NCBI GenBank assembly: GCA_030674185.1
Contig: CM060312.1
Span: forward strand, 62,269,578 to 62,333,577
Reading direction: 5' to 3'
Length of the DNA stretch: 64,000 nt
From: Monoplex corrugatus
Taxonomy: Eukaryota; Mollusca; Gastropoda; Littorinimorpha; Ranellidae
In this document: one piece after another, positions 12,760 through 22,618 of the stretch
Position numbering within the stretch: the first letter of the stretch is position 1
Layout: every line of letters starts with the position of its first letter
The notes under the pieces: model-generated
Databases searched by the model: none
Seen by the model: the letters and a program-made list of their open reading frames with translations, nothing else
Told to the model about the DNA's origin: nothing
Position numbers and translations under genes: made by a program

Positions 12760-13837
12760 TTTCTTATTTGATCATATGTGATAGCTATCTTCTCCAGGAG
12801 TAATTGTTTGTCTATAACTCCATGATACATAAAGAACAAGTGGATTATATACACTAAAGTTATCATCAACTCACAAACAGTGATACACAAATCATACCTT
12901 TTTATGAACGCTAATAATAAACAAAAAAACCACAACAAAAAGATGCATCGGATTCAAATGTCGTGCTTCCATTTTCCATAACTCTTCCGGCATATCAACT
13001 GACCCACAGTTGAAACATTCATTCTCACGCTCATTCATGTCTTTCTCGTGAACTTCCTTCTATGACAACTGCACAACACGTATCATCTAATATGACAGAA
13101 TACGTCATTATAAATATGTACACTATTATAATGAATCATCGTGGTTATTTAAACGATGAGCGTACAAATTTCATCGAAAGAAGAGAAAAAAAAATAGTTA
13201 AAAAACAGAAATCACAATCCTTTTTGCTAAATCCTCCCCTTTTTTCCTACAAAACTCCACCCATCCATCCTCAGAGGGTTTTTCGTCCTTACTTATTATG
13301 TAGTTCTTCATTATGATAAAGGAACATTCAGACAGACAGCAGTTAGTTATTTACGTATTACATGATTTAAACATACGTATTGCCAAAATTGTAGCTACCT
13401 ACAATTCTGATTATTTCATCATAATATTTTTTGTGAGCTTAGATGTGATTAGGACAAAAACATTAATCTCATCAGTAGGCCTATGTTTACCACCAATATT
13501 GAAAATAGATTCTTCGTGGATTATTTGCCATTTATTACAGGAATATGTGTATGACAAAATGAATATATGTTTCCCTGTATCAATAAATACAACAAAAACC
13601 AGGAAAATAACAAAAACAAAACCAACACACTGTACAATTTCGTCCATTCTACATGGCATAAATTATTGTAATGCCATCACTCTTTCCCCTTTTGCGGGAG
13701 TCCACCGAACTTTTTGATAAGTTAATCAGTCTTTGTGTCCCACAAACTGCACAATATGCAATTTTGTAGATTATGTATATTTTATTTGATTTTTTCCCCA
13801 TTTAGTCCTTTCACCACCAATCGTCCCGAAATAACAA
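12760..13837. other. Intronic DNA, nothing recognised
   Basis: AT-rich intronic sequence. Short frames here (for example 13313-13717) show no family motif and no splice-site framing. I see no repeat that matches others in the window. Confidence 0.5.
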
Positions 13838-13975
13838 AGTGTATGCTTAATTTTCTTTTCTGGGATTTTTTTTAGGGTCAGCGAGGTGATTGTGTGTATT
13901 TTGAAATGATTATAGCTCTGATACGGCTCCGCGCAGTCATATGGGCTTTAAACAACAGCAGTGATAATAATGATA
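13838..13975 (+). mobile_element. SINE-B, 3' end fragment
   Basis: Carries GTATGCTTAATTTTCTTTTC, then TGATTATAGCTCTGATACGG-like sequence, GCGCAGTC and GGGCTTTAAACAAC. These are the 3' terminal blocks of the SINE-B family, with a short AATAATGATAA tail. The 5' four-fifths are missing. Confidence 0.65.
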
Positions 13976-14084
13976 AGCATATAGACCAGGAATCTGGCCA
14001 AATTCAGTGAATAAATGTCTCCTGTTACATTTGACCAAACGCACAGTCTTCAGTGCTCAAGATAGAACAAGAGCCACCTTCCCG

Positions 14085-14395
14085 AGGCTTTGTAGGGCAT
14101 GAACTGGATAGAACAAGAATAAATATTTCCTAGGCTTGAAGGCATGAACTGGATAGAACAAGAATAAAAATTAATATTTCCTAGGCTTTGTAGGGCGTGA
14201 ACTGGATAGAACAAGAATCATTTTTTTCCTAGGCTTTGTAGGGCATCAACTGCATAGAACAAGAATAAGTTTTTCCTAGGCTTTGTAGGGCATGAACTGG
14301 ATTAGAACAAGAATAAATATTTCCTAGGCTTTGTAGGGCATGAACTGGATAGAACAAGAATCAATTTTTCCTAGGCTTTGTAGGATATCAACTGG
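14085..14395. repeat. Minisatellite, about 48-52-bp unit, six copies
   Basis: A unit built on CCTAGGCTTTGTAGGGCATG plus AACTGGATAGAACAAGAAT repeats about six times, with small indels in the T/A-rich joint between units. The first and last units are partial and diverged. It lies in the large SET intron. Confidence 0.92.
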
Positions 14396-14473
14396 CACCA
14401 TTGGACATCTGCGGGCACAGTGCATCCCTGTTATGTATCAGCAATGCATATCTGTGCATTACTGAGACCACTG

Positions 14474-15149
14474 TTAACTCTTTTCCCGCCATGGTCGCAA
14501 TCAAGCGACTTCCCATACGACTGCCATGGTCGCATTTGTGCGACTTGGAGGGGTCATGCTAAACGATAACTTTTCACGCGGATACAAAGCTTTCGTCAGC
14601 TCCACTGGTAAATGCAGGTGACTGTGCTATTTTTAAACTTTACCCAGCGACCTAGTTTTTCAGCAGTAAGGCCAAAGTGTGGCTTTGTTAACTGTCGGAA
14701 TTTACGTCACATTTTCTCCGAAGCGTTTTCTCCAAAATGGCTGCAAATCGACACGCATTGTCTACCACTCCAAGTAGAATAAGCAGACAGCTGACTTTGT
14801 GTGTAGATTTTCCTTTGCTTTTCCTCATTTATTATAATGATATCTGGCGCACAACTCAAGAAATAAGGTCAGTAGTACAACTACTAAACCGTATGAAAAA
14901 AAAAAGTTTTTCTTTATAATAAGATTATCTGTGGAATAATCAATCAAGCACATAAACATAAGCAAGCATTCATATATAAATACAACATCTGCCCTTTACA
15001 CAGCAAAAAAAAAAGTAAGTGAAAATCTTTAATAGTCTTTGAGATATAAGCTTTTAAAAACGCATACCGCGCTGCAAAATTGGCTGCCCAAAATATGCTT
15101 GGCACTGAGGAGTGCCGTTTCTGGGGAAACTTGGCAGTGAAAGAGTTAA
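14474..15149. mobile_element. piggyBac-like TTAA element beside a SET exon
   Basis: TTAA at 14474-14477 and at 15146-15149 bracket 668 bp with inverted ends CTCTTTTCCCGCCA and, inverted on the right, CTCTTTCACTGCCA. There is no transposase frame inside. The right end stops 33 bp before the first base of the SET exon at 15183, so the element now supplies sequence just upstream of that splice acceptor and possibly its branch-point region. Confidence 0.55.
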
Positions 15150-15182
15150 AATAATGAATAATGATGGTGAATTGATTTGCAG

Positions 15183-15343
15183 GAGAACTTGAGTCAAAGT
15201 CAACAGAAATAAAGTGGAAAGACGGAATGGACCTCACAAAACGCCCCAACACAGAGAAGGACAAGAAAAGACGAGCTCTGCATCGCACTTTCTTTACATG
15301 GTTTTTGGACAATAGAGATCCTGCTGCCGATGACATAGCTGAG
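15183..15343 (+). CDS. SET: SET histone chaperone, exon b (NAP domain)
   Basis: A 161-nt exon lies between GATTTGCAG and GTGAGTG. With the base carried from the previous exon it encodes GELESKSTEIKWKDGMDLT, KRPNTEKDKKRRALH and FFTWFLDNRDPAADDIAE. The STEIKWK-G-DLTKR and FFTWF-D motifs are signature SET sequence; the lysine/arginine-rich patch matches the basic loop of SET that contributes to histone and DNA contact. It ends in phase 0. Its splice acceptor lies close to a TTAA transposon end at 15149. Confidence 0.92.
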
Positions 15344-15436
15344 GTGAGTGATAAAACATATGACAGGTTGATACAGTTTTTATTTCACTGGTACTGTAGT
15401 CCTAGTTTGTTCTTTTTCTTTTCGTGAACTGATACA

Positions 15437-15626
15437 TTAACCTTTTGACTCCTGCACCCTATCCACCAACTTCAAACTTAACACTTTGACTCTCTCATCC
15501 TATCCACCAGCTTCCTGCTGGAAGCTGGTGGATAGGGTGAGGGAATCAGAGGGTTAAGTTTTTGCTTTGCTGGCATGGTTGACAATGCAGGATGCTGGTA
15601 GACAGGGTGCGGGAGTCAAGGGTTAA
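15437..15626. mobile_element. Palindromic TTAA element (copy 1)
   Basis: Four TTAA sites delimit two nested inverted-repeat elements. The outer ends are TTAA-CCTTTTGACTCCTGCACC and GGGTGCGGGAGTCAAGGG-TTAA. The inner palindrome begins TTAA-CACTTTGACTCTCTC and is centred on CCAGCTTCCTGCTGGAAGCTGG. TTAA targets and CC-starting ends point to piggyBac-type mobilisation. No coding capacity. Confidence 0.75.
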
Positions 15627-15639
15627 CATGCACAAATTT

Positions 15640-15732
15640 ATGCATTCACACGCACACACATGCGCACGCACACACACCACACACATGCGCACACACGCGC
15701 ACACGCACGCACGCAGGCATGCACGCACACTT
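15640..15732. repeat. CA/CG-rich degenerate microsatellite
   Basis: Imperfect CA and GCAC repeats directly follow the palindromic element. Confidence 0.8.
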
Positions 15733-15857
15733 ACTTCATTGTCTTCTTGTAGAAATAATGTTGTAGATTGACTCATTGAGTAAGCAAAAACGTTGCCAAC
15801 TGAATTGATAAACCAGTGTATTGTGTTGGTTTTAGATACAATTGCATCATATTATGT

Positions 15858-16095
15858 ATTGGATGCATCATTGAGGGTGTTACTGAAATTTTCTAACCAG
15901 TGCCGCAGATGTCTGTATCTCTTGGACCTGGTTGATGCCAGGATATACTGTAATTGTAAGATTAGAGTACAGCCCTGTCACACAGTCTCAATCCAAGATG
16001 GAATTCCATGATATCATGATTATCATCATCATCGCATTGTAAAAACTGTGTCGATTTCTCTAGTCATTAAGGTGGTGCAGAAAATGGGACAAAAA
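15858..16095 (+). mobile_element. SINE-A, 5'-truncated
   Basis: Matches the 3' half of the full SINE-A at 49255-49715: GATGCATCATTGAGGGTGTT, then CTGGTTGATGCCAGGATATA, AGTACAGCCCTGTCACACAG, an ATCATCATCATCGCATTGTA block, and a CATTAAGGTGGTGCAGAAAA tail followed by poly-A. The tRNA-like head is missing. Confidence 0.75.
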
Positions 16096-16891
16096 AAAAA
16101 GACAAAAAAAAAAAAAATGATCGTTAAAAAACCTTTTAAAATGAAAAGGCACTATAGGTGCTTAAAATGATGCATAATGAGAAAGGTGAAAATTGCTGTT
16201 TTGAGTTTCCTTAAATCACAAGCTTTAAGTATTTGCATATGTAAAAGACGCTTCAGATTGATTCATGAGACTCCAGGAAATTGACTTGGATGAAAAAAAT
16301 TGTGCATTCTCCCCAATAGATCATATAATGGGTATTACATGCTTTGAAAGGAAAGCGTAAGGGGCATGCATATTTTTTACAACTTTTCTTTTCCATTATT
16401 ATGTGAAAAACTGTTTGGAAATGTTTAATTAAAGTAGACATAATAAACTTGTAAATGTTAGCCTGTATAATTTGTATGTCTTTATCATTTTGTGGAAGTC
16501 TTGCCGAATGGCCAGTATTGTCCGTCTTCGTTGAATGTAATGTGTCGGTCATGGTCAGGTGTTGTCAGCTTTGTATCTGATACATTGTATATTGTGTATG
16601 ACTTGTCTCGCCTTCCACCACAAGAAACCCCCCTCCACACACTCACACCTATACACAGGATTTTACATGGGCATGCGGAGTTTACTGTATTAGTGTATAT
16701 TTACAGGCATATATTTTCAAATTTAGGTAAACGTGAAAGGGACATGCCCAAGGGTGTGATGAAGCCCTCTTGATCATATCCCCTAATCCATTCCAGTGAC
16801 TATTTTTTCTGATTGCGAAAATACTTTTTTTTAGGTGACTTAGTTATTCCATGATTTTTTTTTTCTGATTGCGACAATAATAATATTGCAG

Positions 16892-16967
16892 GTGATCAAG
16901 GATGATGTGTGGACAAACCCCTGCAGTACTACTTGTCGTCTGATGAACCTGGCGAGAATGGCATGGA
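16892..16967 (+). CDS. SET: SET histone chaperone, exon c, with apparent frameshift
   Basis: A 76-nt exon runs from ATATTGCAG to GTAAGGG. It begins VIKDDVWTNP, the SET segment before the acidic tail. The family continues NPLQYYL, and the DNA does encode LQYYLSSDEPGENGM, but only in the next frame: the C run in AAACCCCTGCAG is one C short. Read literally the frame drifts into the intron. One added base would make 77 nt and leave two bases, exactly the phase the next exon needs. So either the assembly lost a base in a homopolymer or this allele is broken. The good splice sites and intact surrounding exons favour an assembly error. Confidence 0.85.
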
Positions 16968-17164
16968 GTAAGGGTGACACTTGTTTTGCCTTTTATTTTT
17001 AAACAGAAAAAAACATCTTTTTGTATCTATTGTAATGTTCATTTTTGTTTATTTATGTACTGTCGATCTCCAACTTTTGATTTAAGCCGAGACAGAATGT
17101 ATAGATTATTGAAATTTTAATTTTTCACTGTGGGGAAAACTTAAAAAAAAAAAAAAAGAAAAAG

Positions 17165-17310
17165 ATGCCAGGATATATTATGAACGAATGTGTAGGGTAA
17201 AGCCCTGTTATGTAATCTCGATCCAGAATGGAACACCATAGCATCATGATGATCATCCCTGTTGTTCTTATAATAGCAAAATGGTATAGAAAATGGGACA
17301 GAAAGAAATG
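17165..17310 (+). mobile_element. SINE-A, short 3' fragment
   Basis: Begins at GATGCCAGGATATATTATGA and continues AAGCCCTGTTATGTAATCTC and CATAGCATCATGATGATCAT to AGAAAATGGGACAG. These are the last 140 bp of the SINE-A family, more diverged than the copy at 15858. Confidence 0.7.
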
Positions 17311-17354
17311 TATGACTTCAGCTGAAACTGCCAAAAGTGTGAAAATCCTTAATA

Positions 17355-17460
17355 ACCAAACCAAACCAACAACCAAACCAAACCAACCAAACAAACCAAA
17401 CCAAACCAACAACCAAACCAAACCAAACCAAACCAAACCAAACCAAAACCAAGACAAGAC
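17355..17460. repeat. (CCAAA)n-like pentanucleotide array
   Basis: About 100 bp of CCAAA/CCAAC units, adenine- and cytosine-only on the + strand, follow the SINE-A fragment. It may be an expanded retroposon tail. Confidence 0.85.
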
Positions 17461-17831
17461 AAGACACAGAACTTGAGTTGGTTTAGCACAGTTTTCTGTT
17501 TGTTTACAGTGAAATCCATTTTGTACTAGTTTGTATTATCTTGCATTTTCCAAGTTCGTGGAACAAATGAATTAGATATTTTATTTTGAAATAGAAACTT
17601 TCGCAAGTTACAGTGATTTAGAGTTAATGGTATTTTCTTAAGATATTTTCTTCAAGTCACAAGTTTCCTCAGCATGAAAGAAATGTGTGTGTCCTGTGTG
17701 TGTCACTGTGTGTGTGTCACTGTGTGTGTGTGTGTGTGTGTTTTACTTAAAAGAAAGATGTGTGTGTGTGTGTTTCTTTACTTTTTGATTTGTTTAGTTT
17801 CATTATTTCCCTTATTGCTTTGTGTTTCTAG

Positions 17832-17899
17832 TGACTTCAGTGATGACGAAGATGAGCTTGACGAATCTGTGGTTGTAGTGGATGATGACGATGATGAAA
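17832..17899 (+). CDS. SET: SET histone chaperone, exon d (acidic tail)
   Basis: A 68-nt exon lies between GTTTCTAG and GTAAGTTG. With two bases from the previous exon it reads DDFSDDEDELDESVVVVDD then DDE. The Asp/Glu-rich composition is the start of the SET C-terminal acidic tail, which binds histones in INHAT activity. The VVVV interruption is a local feature not seen in the vertebrate tail. It ends in phase 1, matching the exon at 19149. Confidence 0.85.
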
Positions 17900-18036
17900 G
17901 TAAGTTGGATAAAATGTAAAACAATGTGTTGTAACTTTTTTCTTTCCAGCAACTGAATATGGAAATGGTAACTACATTATGAAGAGTTCATGCAGGCTTT
18001 AAAAATCTATTAAAACTTGTACAAATGTGACTTGGC

Positions 18037-18059
<23 letters not shown>

Positions 18060-18068
<9 letters not shown>

Positions 18069-18640
18069 CATGGGAATGCTTGGGGTTCTTTCGGTATAAA
18101 CAGTTTCCCATCTTCTCAAAATTTTGTGCTAGAAATTTCCTATTTTCCGTCACTGTCTTTATTTCTGCCTTGCTTGTCTGTTTTCTGTCATTTCTTTCTT
18201 TTTCTGTCTTACTGGTCCTTTCACCTGTATGTTTCCTATAAATTCTTAATACTTTGTAGAGAAGGACTTGTAAATGGGTTCATATATTAAACACATTTTT
18301 AGCTCTAAAGAAATGTGAGCTGTTTAGTGGCAACAATTGGCACTGAAGGCCAGTTTTTTGGTGTGTATTTTTGTGTGTGTGTATTTAGTTGTGCTTATGC
18401 GTTTGTTTTTGGTTGGATGTTTTTAACCGTCCTGGTGATAAGTTTGGTGATATGGCCAATGCTAGGGGCATATCCTTGGATTATCAGTATAAATGCAGTG
18501 ATAAGATGTACTTCAGTTTCTTTTCCAGATTTTCTTCTTTCCATAAGTTTTAGGTGTGTGTGATGAGATGATTGTGTCCTGATGTGCTATAAGAAGTCGG
18601 CTGGGCTTCAAACAGTAACAATAATAACCTGTCTTTACAG
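18060..18640 (+). mobile_element. SINE-B retroposon copy in SET intron
   Basis: Follows a run of about 27 T residues, then GGGAATGCTTGGGGTTCTTT, TGCTAGAAATTTCCTATTTT, CTTTCTTTTTCTGTCTTACT, TGGTCCTTTCACCTGTATG, GGCCAATGCTAGGGGCATAT and finally GGCTGGGCTTCAAACAG with an AACAATAATAAC tail. The poly-T in front replaces the poly-C seen in other copies. Frames through the 5' part look like a hydrophobic protein but are the repeat itself. Confidence 0.75.
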
Positions 18641-19148
18641 TCTTTAAAAAAGTCCTAGTTTTACGAAAGGTTTTAATTTTTGCTTTTTGTCACTGACAGA
18701 AATAGCAATAATAGGGCTCTCGCAGTGATAGAGAATGAACAACAGTAGATTAGTGAGCTCATTCTAAAACATTTTAAGAAGTTCTCAAATTTGTGAGCAA
18801 AACTTGTACAAACTTTGTACATTTGTGGAAAAAAGCAAATCAACAAAAATTTAACTCTTTTTCTCCCCCTCCCTGTTCTTCTGTCTTTTATTTATGATAT
18901 TTTTTAATGAAATGTGAAGCTCTGTTCACTCATGGCTTGTATGTAAGTTGTAACAATACTAATGCCTGTGTGTATTTGTTATGAGATAAGAATTATGCAG
19001 ACACACAAAAATTACACACAACATTGCACACTTCCTGTGACTGGTGTACAGAAAATGACATACAGTCTCTCTTACCGTAAATATTAACTGTTAGTGTAAT
19101 TCAAGTTACATACCAAAAAAGCTGTACTATCAAAGTCCCATGTTTCAG

Positions 19149-19211
19149 TTTCGGATGATGAAGAGGTGTATGAGGTTGATGATGATGACGATGAGGAATT
19201 TGACACAACTG
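19149..19211 (+). CDS. SET: SET histone chaperone, exon e (acidic tail)
   Basis: A 63-nt exon lies between GTTTCAG and GTATGTAA. With the carried base it reads ISDDEEVYEVDDDDDEEFDT, then T, continuing the acidic tail. Splice phases match on both sides (phase 1 in, phase 1 out). The small size and acidic bias would make it easy to miss by homology alone; it is called from phase consistency and splice sites. Confidence 0.82.
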
Positions 19212-19689
19212 GTATGTAATTTTCAAATCAATCAGTGTGACTGGAGGTTTGTCTTTCTCAGTTAATTTGTTCCTAGTGAAAATTAAATTGGTTTTCCTCT
19301 GATTCTAACAGAAACAAACAGTACTTACACAAAGACTGTTGAAGTAATCACACTTTTCAATTTCCTTTTATTTCAAAATTGTATTTGGCAGAATTGTATG
19401 GGCTTTTTTTCTTTTCTTTTTTGTTGTTGTTGTAATGTTGTGGTATGTCAAATTGTTTGGTGTCAAAATTTTGTTTAGACATGATTTTCGTGTGACCTGC
19501 AATGTTTGGTAATGTTCCATTTTTGTTGGCTGTTTTAACATTTATTATTTGAAAGAATGAAATCTTGTTTTCACAAGTTTAAAAGAAGTTGGATGGGTTT
19601 GGGGAATGAATACAGAGTGCTGTAGAATTGTTGGGATTTTCCATTGATGGATGCTCAGATTTATGAGCTGTAAATAACTGATATGATCT

Positions 19690-19915
19690 TCCCCCATATG
19701 GATGCTAGGGGCTGTTTCAGTACAAAATAGTATCCCATCTGCTGGATATCTTGTGCTAGAAATGTCCTCTTTTTGGTCACACTCTTTGTTCCTGCCTTTC
19801 TCCTTAGCTTTCTGTCTGTCTTCCTCATTTTCTGCTTTGTTGGTCCATTCACCTGTATGTTTTCATTAAAGCTTTACATACTTTTTGTCTGATGGGATTG
19901 ATAATTGGGTCGATA
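19690..19915 (+). mobile_element. SINE-B, 5' fragment
   Basis: Starts CCCCCATATGGATGCTAGGG, GCTGTTTCAGTACAAAATAG, TTGTGCTAGAAATGTCCTCT and ends TTGATAATTGGGTCGATAAT. Only the first 230 bp of the family consensus are present, so it lost its 3' half after insertion. Confidence 0.7.
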
Positions 19916-20401
19916 ATATATAGTGAAGTTCAGAAAACTGCCCCCAAACACCCTCGTCCCCACCTCACCAGGGGAACCCCAGGCAAGGGAGATAATTTCT
20001 AGTATTTGTCCAGTCTGGATATAATTAGTATGAGGGTCTTCACTTATATTTAAGACTGTTTTCAGTGGTTTAGATAAAACAATGACAGTGGTTTTGTAGG
20101 CAGCATGTACTCAGCGCATGCTGAAGATGCCTTGGCAACAAAGGCATTGTCCATGGCAAAATTGTGGAGAAATCCACTTTCATTGGTAGACAGAAATACA
20201 TGCATACAGAAAAATAAAAGCAAATAATGGGCGGTGCTACAGTGCGGTGATGCGCCCTCCCCAGGGAGAGCAGCACAAATTTCTTATGATAAATTCATTG
20301 TGACAAAAAAGGCACAAAATGAAAAATATACAACAAAGTATGTAAACACAGAATATTGCTATGAAAATTATCATTCCATAGTTTGATGAGAAAAAGTTGT
20401 T

Positions 20402-20670
20402 TTAACCCTTTGACTCCTGCACCCTATCCACCAACTGCAAAAACTTAACCCTTTGACTCCTGCACCCTATTCCTCCAACTGTAACAACTTAATCCTTTGA
20501 TTCCCTTACGCTACCCACCAGCTACCTGTAGGAAGCTAATGGATAGGTGAGGGAATTAAAGGGTTTAGTTTTTGTTTTGCTAGCATGGTTGGCAATGCAG
20601 GATGCTGGTGGACAAGGTGCGGGAGTCTAAAGGTTAATAATTAACTGCGGGAGTCTAAAGGTTAATAATT
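20402..20670. mobile_element. Palindromic TTAA element (copy 2)
   Basis: TTAA-CCCTTTGACTCCTGCACC at 20402, an inner TTAA-CCCTTTGACTCCTGC start, a damaged central stem (AGCTACCTGTAGGAAGCT) and an outer end GTGCGGGAGTCTAAAGG-TTAA at 20634. The last 28 bp (GCGGGAGTCTAAAGGTTAAT plus AATTAACT) are tandemly duplicated to 20670. It lies 76 bp upstream of the last SET exon. Confidence 0.75.
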
Positions 20671-20745
20671 AACTGCTAGGTAAATGCATTTCAGAATTAA
20701 GTACACAAGAAAACTGTCAAATTCAGATTTGTGATGACTTCACAG

Positions 20746-20960
20746 GTGACGTGGAGGTAATTGAGGAGGAGGAGGTGGGAGTGGAAGAACTGGAAGATGA
20801 GGAAGACGAGAAACATGTTGAGGAGATAGACGACAGCAAAGATGATGAAGACTTCGATGATGGCAAGGAAGAGGATGCAGAAAATGCGGATGAAGGCATT
20901 GAAGATAACGCTTCAAAAGACAATGATGAAAGTAAAGAAAACGAGACTGATGCAGTATGA
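20746..20960 (+). CDS. SET: SET histone chaperone, last exon (acidic tail and stop)
   Basis: The exon opens after GACTTCACAG and closes at TGA 20958-20960. It encodes about 71 residues dominated by Asp and Glu: GDVEVIEEEEVGVEELEDEE at the start, KDDEDFDDGKEEDAENADEG in the middle, ending KENETDAV. With exons d and e the acidic tail is about 114 residues, roughly twice the length usual in vertebrate SET. The antisense serine-rich frame is a shadow. Phase agrees with exon e. Confidence 0.9.
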
Positions 20961-21240
20961 GGAGACACGAGGAATTACTGAAGTCTTGTTTGTTCATTTT
21001 TGTTCATGGAACGAAACTGTGAAAGAGACATCTGGATGAAAGTCTGTATATAGTGTAGCATAAACTTTGTTGACTACCTGTTTCATTTTGATTTTTAAAC
21101 CTCTTTAGAGAGCTCTTACAATGAGTATTGTAAGATGTATAGGAAATGAAGAATACTAACTAGCTCATATTTGTAATATTTCGTTTGGGAATTAGAGAGA
21201 GAATCTGAGAAAGTGTGCAATAAACTGGATGATTTTTTTT
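20961..21240 (+). other. SET 3' UTR
   Basis: About 260 nt follow the stop codon before the AATAAA hexamer. A T-run and AT-rich sequence after 21231 fits a downstream cleavage region. A longer alternative 3' UTR cannot be excluded. Confidence 0.6.
21219..21224 (+). promoter_or_regulatory. Polyadenylation signal AATAAA for SET
   Basis: Canonical AATAAA in GTGCAATAAACTGG, 259 nt after the SET stop, followed within 10-20 nt by a T-rich tract. Confidence 0.65.
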
Positions 21241-21573
21241 TTTATTAATTAGCAGTTTATCAGTACCATATGTGAATATTTAGTTTGTCAGTATCATCAT
21301 GGATGAACGTGTAAATTGATGTTTTGGTTGGGTTTGCACACACTTTTGTTTTCTGATCTCGTGCAGCCGGTGTTCAGCGTTTGTTTCATTCTTTGGCTGA
21401 CTTATTTGATTCTCTGTGTGCCTTTTCATTCATGATTATAAGAAAGGAGAGAGAGGTTCACATGGAACCGATTATGAATGTTTATGTATTTCACTGAACA
21501 AGACTTGTCAGTCAGTTTCTTTACTTTCTTCACAACACCATTACATAAAAAAACCAGTTTTGTTTAGTGGCAT

Positions 21574-22506
21574 TTAACCCTTTGACTTCGGCACCCTATC
21601 CTCCAACTGCAAAAACTTAACCCTTTGATGTCCTCACCCTATCCACCAGCTTCCTGCAGGGCATCAAAGGGTTAAGTTTTTGCTTCGCTAACATCATCAT
21701 CATCATCAGGTGCCCTGCTGCATGGCGTTGGCGATCATGGACTTCCATCTGTCTCTATCTCTCGTTGCCCCTAGCATCTCCCCCACCCTCCTTGTCCCCA
21801 GCCACTCTGCAAGTCCGTCCAGCATTTTCTACCTGGGTCTACCTGGTGCTCTCTTTCCCTCCAGCTTTCCCGTTGTGACCAGGTGCTTCAAATCCCCCTT
21901 CCTCATAAAATGACCTATAAATGTTGCCTGTCTTTTCCTAATCTTCCTTATGAGTGATCTACTTGTGTCTGCCTCCATCAAGACTGTCTCGTTTGTTTTC
22001 TTTGCTGTCCATGGACCTCTCAACATTCTTCTTAGAAACCACATCTTGGCTGCCTCAATCTTGTTCTGGCTTTGCTTGTTGACTGTCCACGCCTCACATC
22101 CGTACAACAGTACTGGTTCTATATAACATTCAAGAACTCTCTTCCTGATGTTAATTGATAGGCATTGTTGGTAAGAATGCTTTTCATCTTCTTGAATGCT
22201 GTTTTGGCTTGGCCGATTCTGCCGGTTATTTCTGATGTGCATCTGCCGTCTGATGAAATGATCGTTCCCAGGTATTTGAATGTATCAGCCTGTGTCAAGG
22301 TTATGCCACTTGCTGTTATTTTGCATGAGGGGATTTCATGTTTTTTAGTGATCACCATGACTTCAGTCTTCCTGCTGTTTAGTTCCAGCCCCTTACCTTG
22401 CTTTCTATTTCTAGTATATTCACAAGGTTTTGTAAGTCCCTCTCATTTTCTTGACTGACTGACAATGCAGGTTGCTAATAAAGAGGGTGTGGGAGTCAAA
22501 GGGTCA
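21574..22506. mobile_element. Palindromic TTAA element (copy 3), split by an RTE LINE
   Basis: The left part starts TTAA-CCCTTTGACTTCGGCACC and runs through the inner hairpin to TTAAGTTTTTGCTTCGCTAACA. The RTE fragment then intervenes, and the right part resumes at GACAATGCAGGTTGCTAATA and ends GTGTGGGAGTCAAAGGGT. Other copies run straight from GCTTTGCTAGCATGG to TTGACAATGCAGG, so the interruption is a later insertion. Confidence 0.75.
21697..22455 (-). mobile_element. RTE-type LINE, 5'-truncated 3' end
   Basis: Reading on the - strand from about 22455: KTEVMVITKKHEIPS, DTFKYLGTIISSDGRC, FKKMKSILTN, LLYGCEAWTVNKQS, MWFLRRMLRGPWTAKK and RKRQATFIGHFMRKGDL. This is the C-terminal part of RTE-type endonuclease-RT proteins, downstream of the catalytic core. 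One frame change lies near 22190-22240. The 3' end is the family block CATGCAGCAGGGCACC followed by (TGA)n, here seen as TCATCATCATCATCA at 21698. Tails of short TGA-like repeats are typical of RTE elements. Confidence 0.8.
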
Positions 22507-22513
22507 AAAAACG

Positions 22514-22585
22514 TGCCACCAGCCACTGTGGCATAAGGGTTAGAGCAACAGACTGCAGGAAATATAGGTGTTCAGATCTTCTCAT
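22514..22585 (+). mobile_element. tRNA-like SINE head (degenerate)
   Basis: GCCACTGTGGCATAAGGGTT, then AGAGCAACAGACTGCAGG, resembles the tRNA-like heads at 62975 and 32882. The B-box region is eroded (GGTGTTCAGATCTT). It directly precedes a SINE-B body, as at 62975. Confidence 0.5.
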
Positions 22586-22618
22586 CCTCCTCTGGGTATG
22601 CCAGGGTGTTTTTCAATA

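Noticed and set aside
14085..14395. CRISPR-like regular repeat
   Set aside because: Units are directly adjacent with variable joints and no unique spacers; it is a eukaryotic minisatellite.
20723..20997. Ser- and Leu-rich antisense frames
   Set aside because: They are shadows of the acidic SET exon on the opposite strand.
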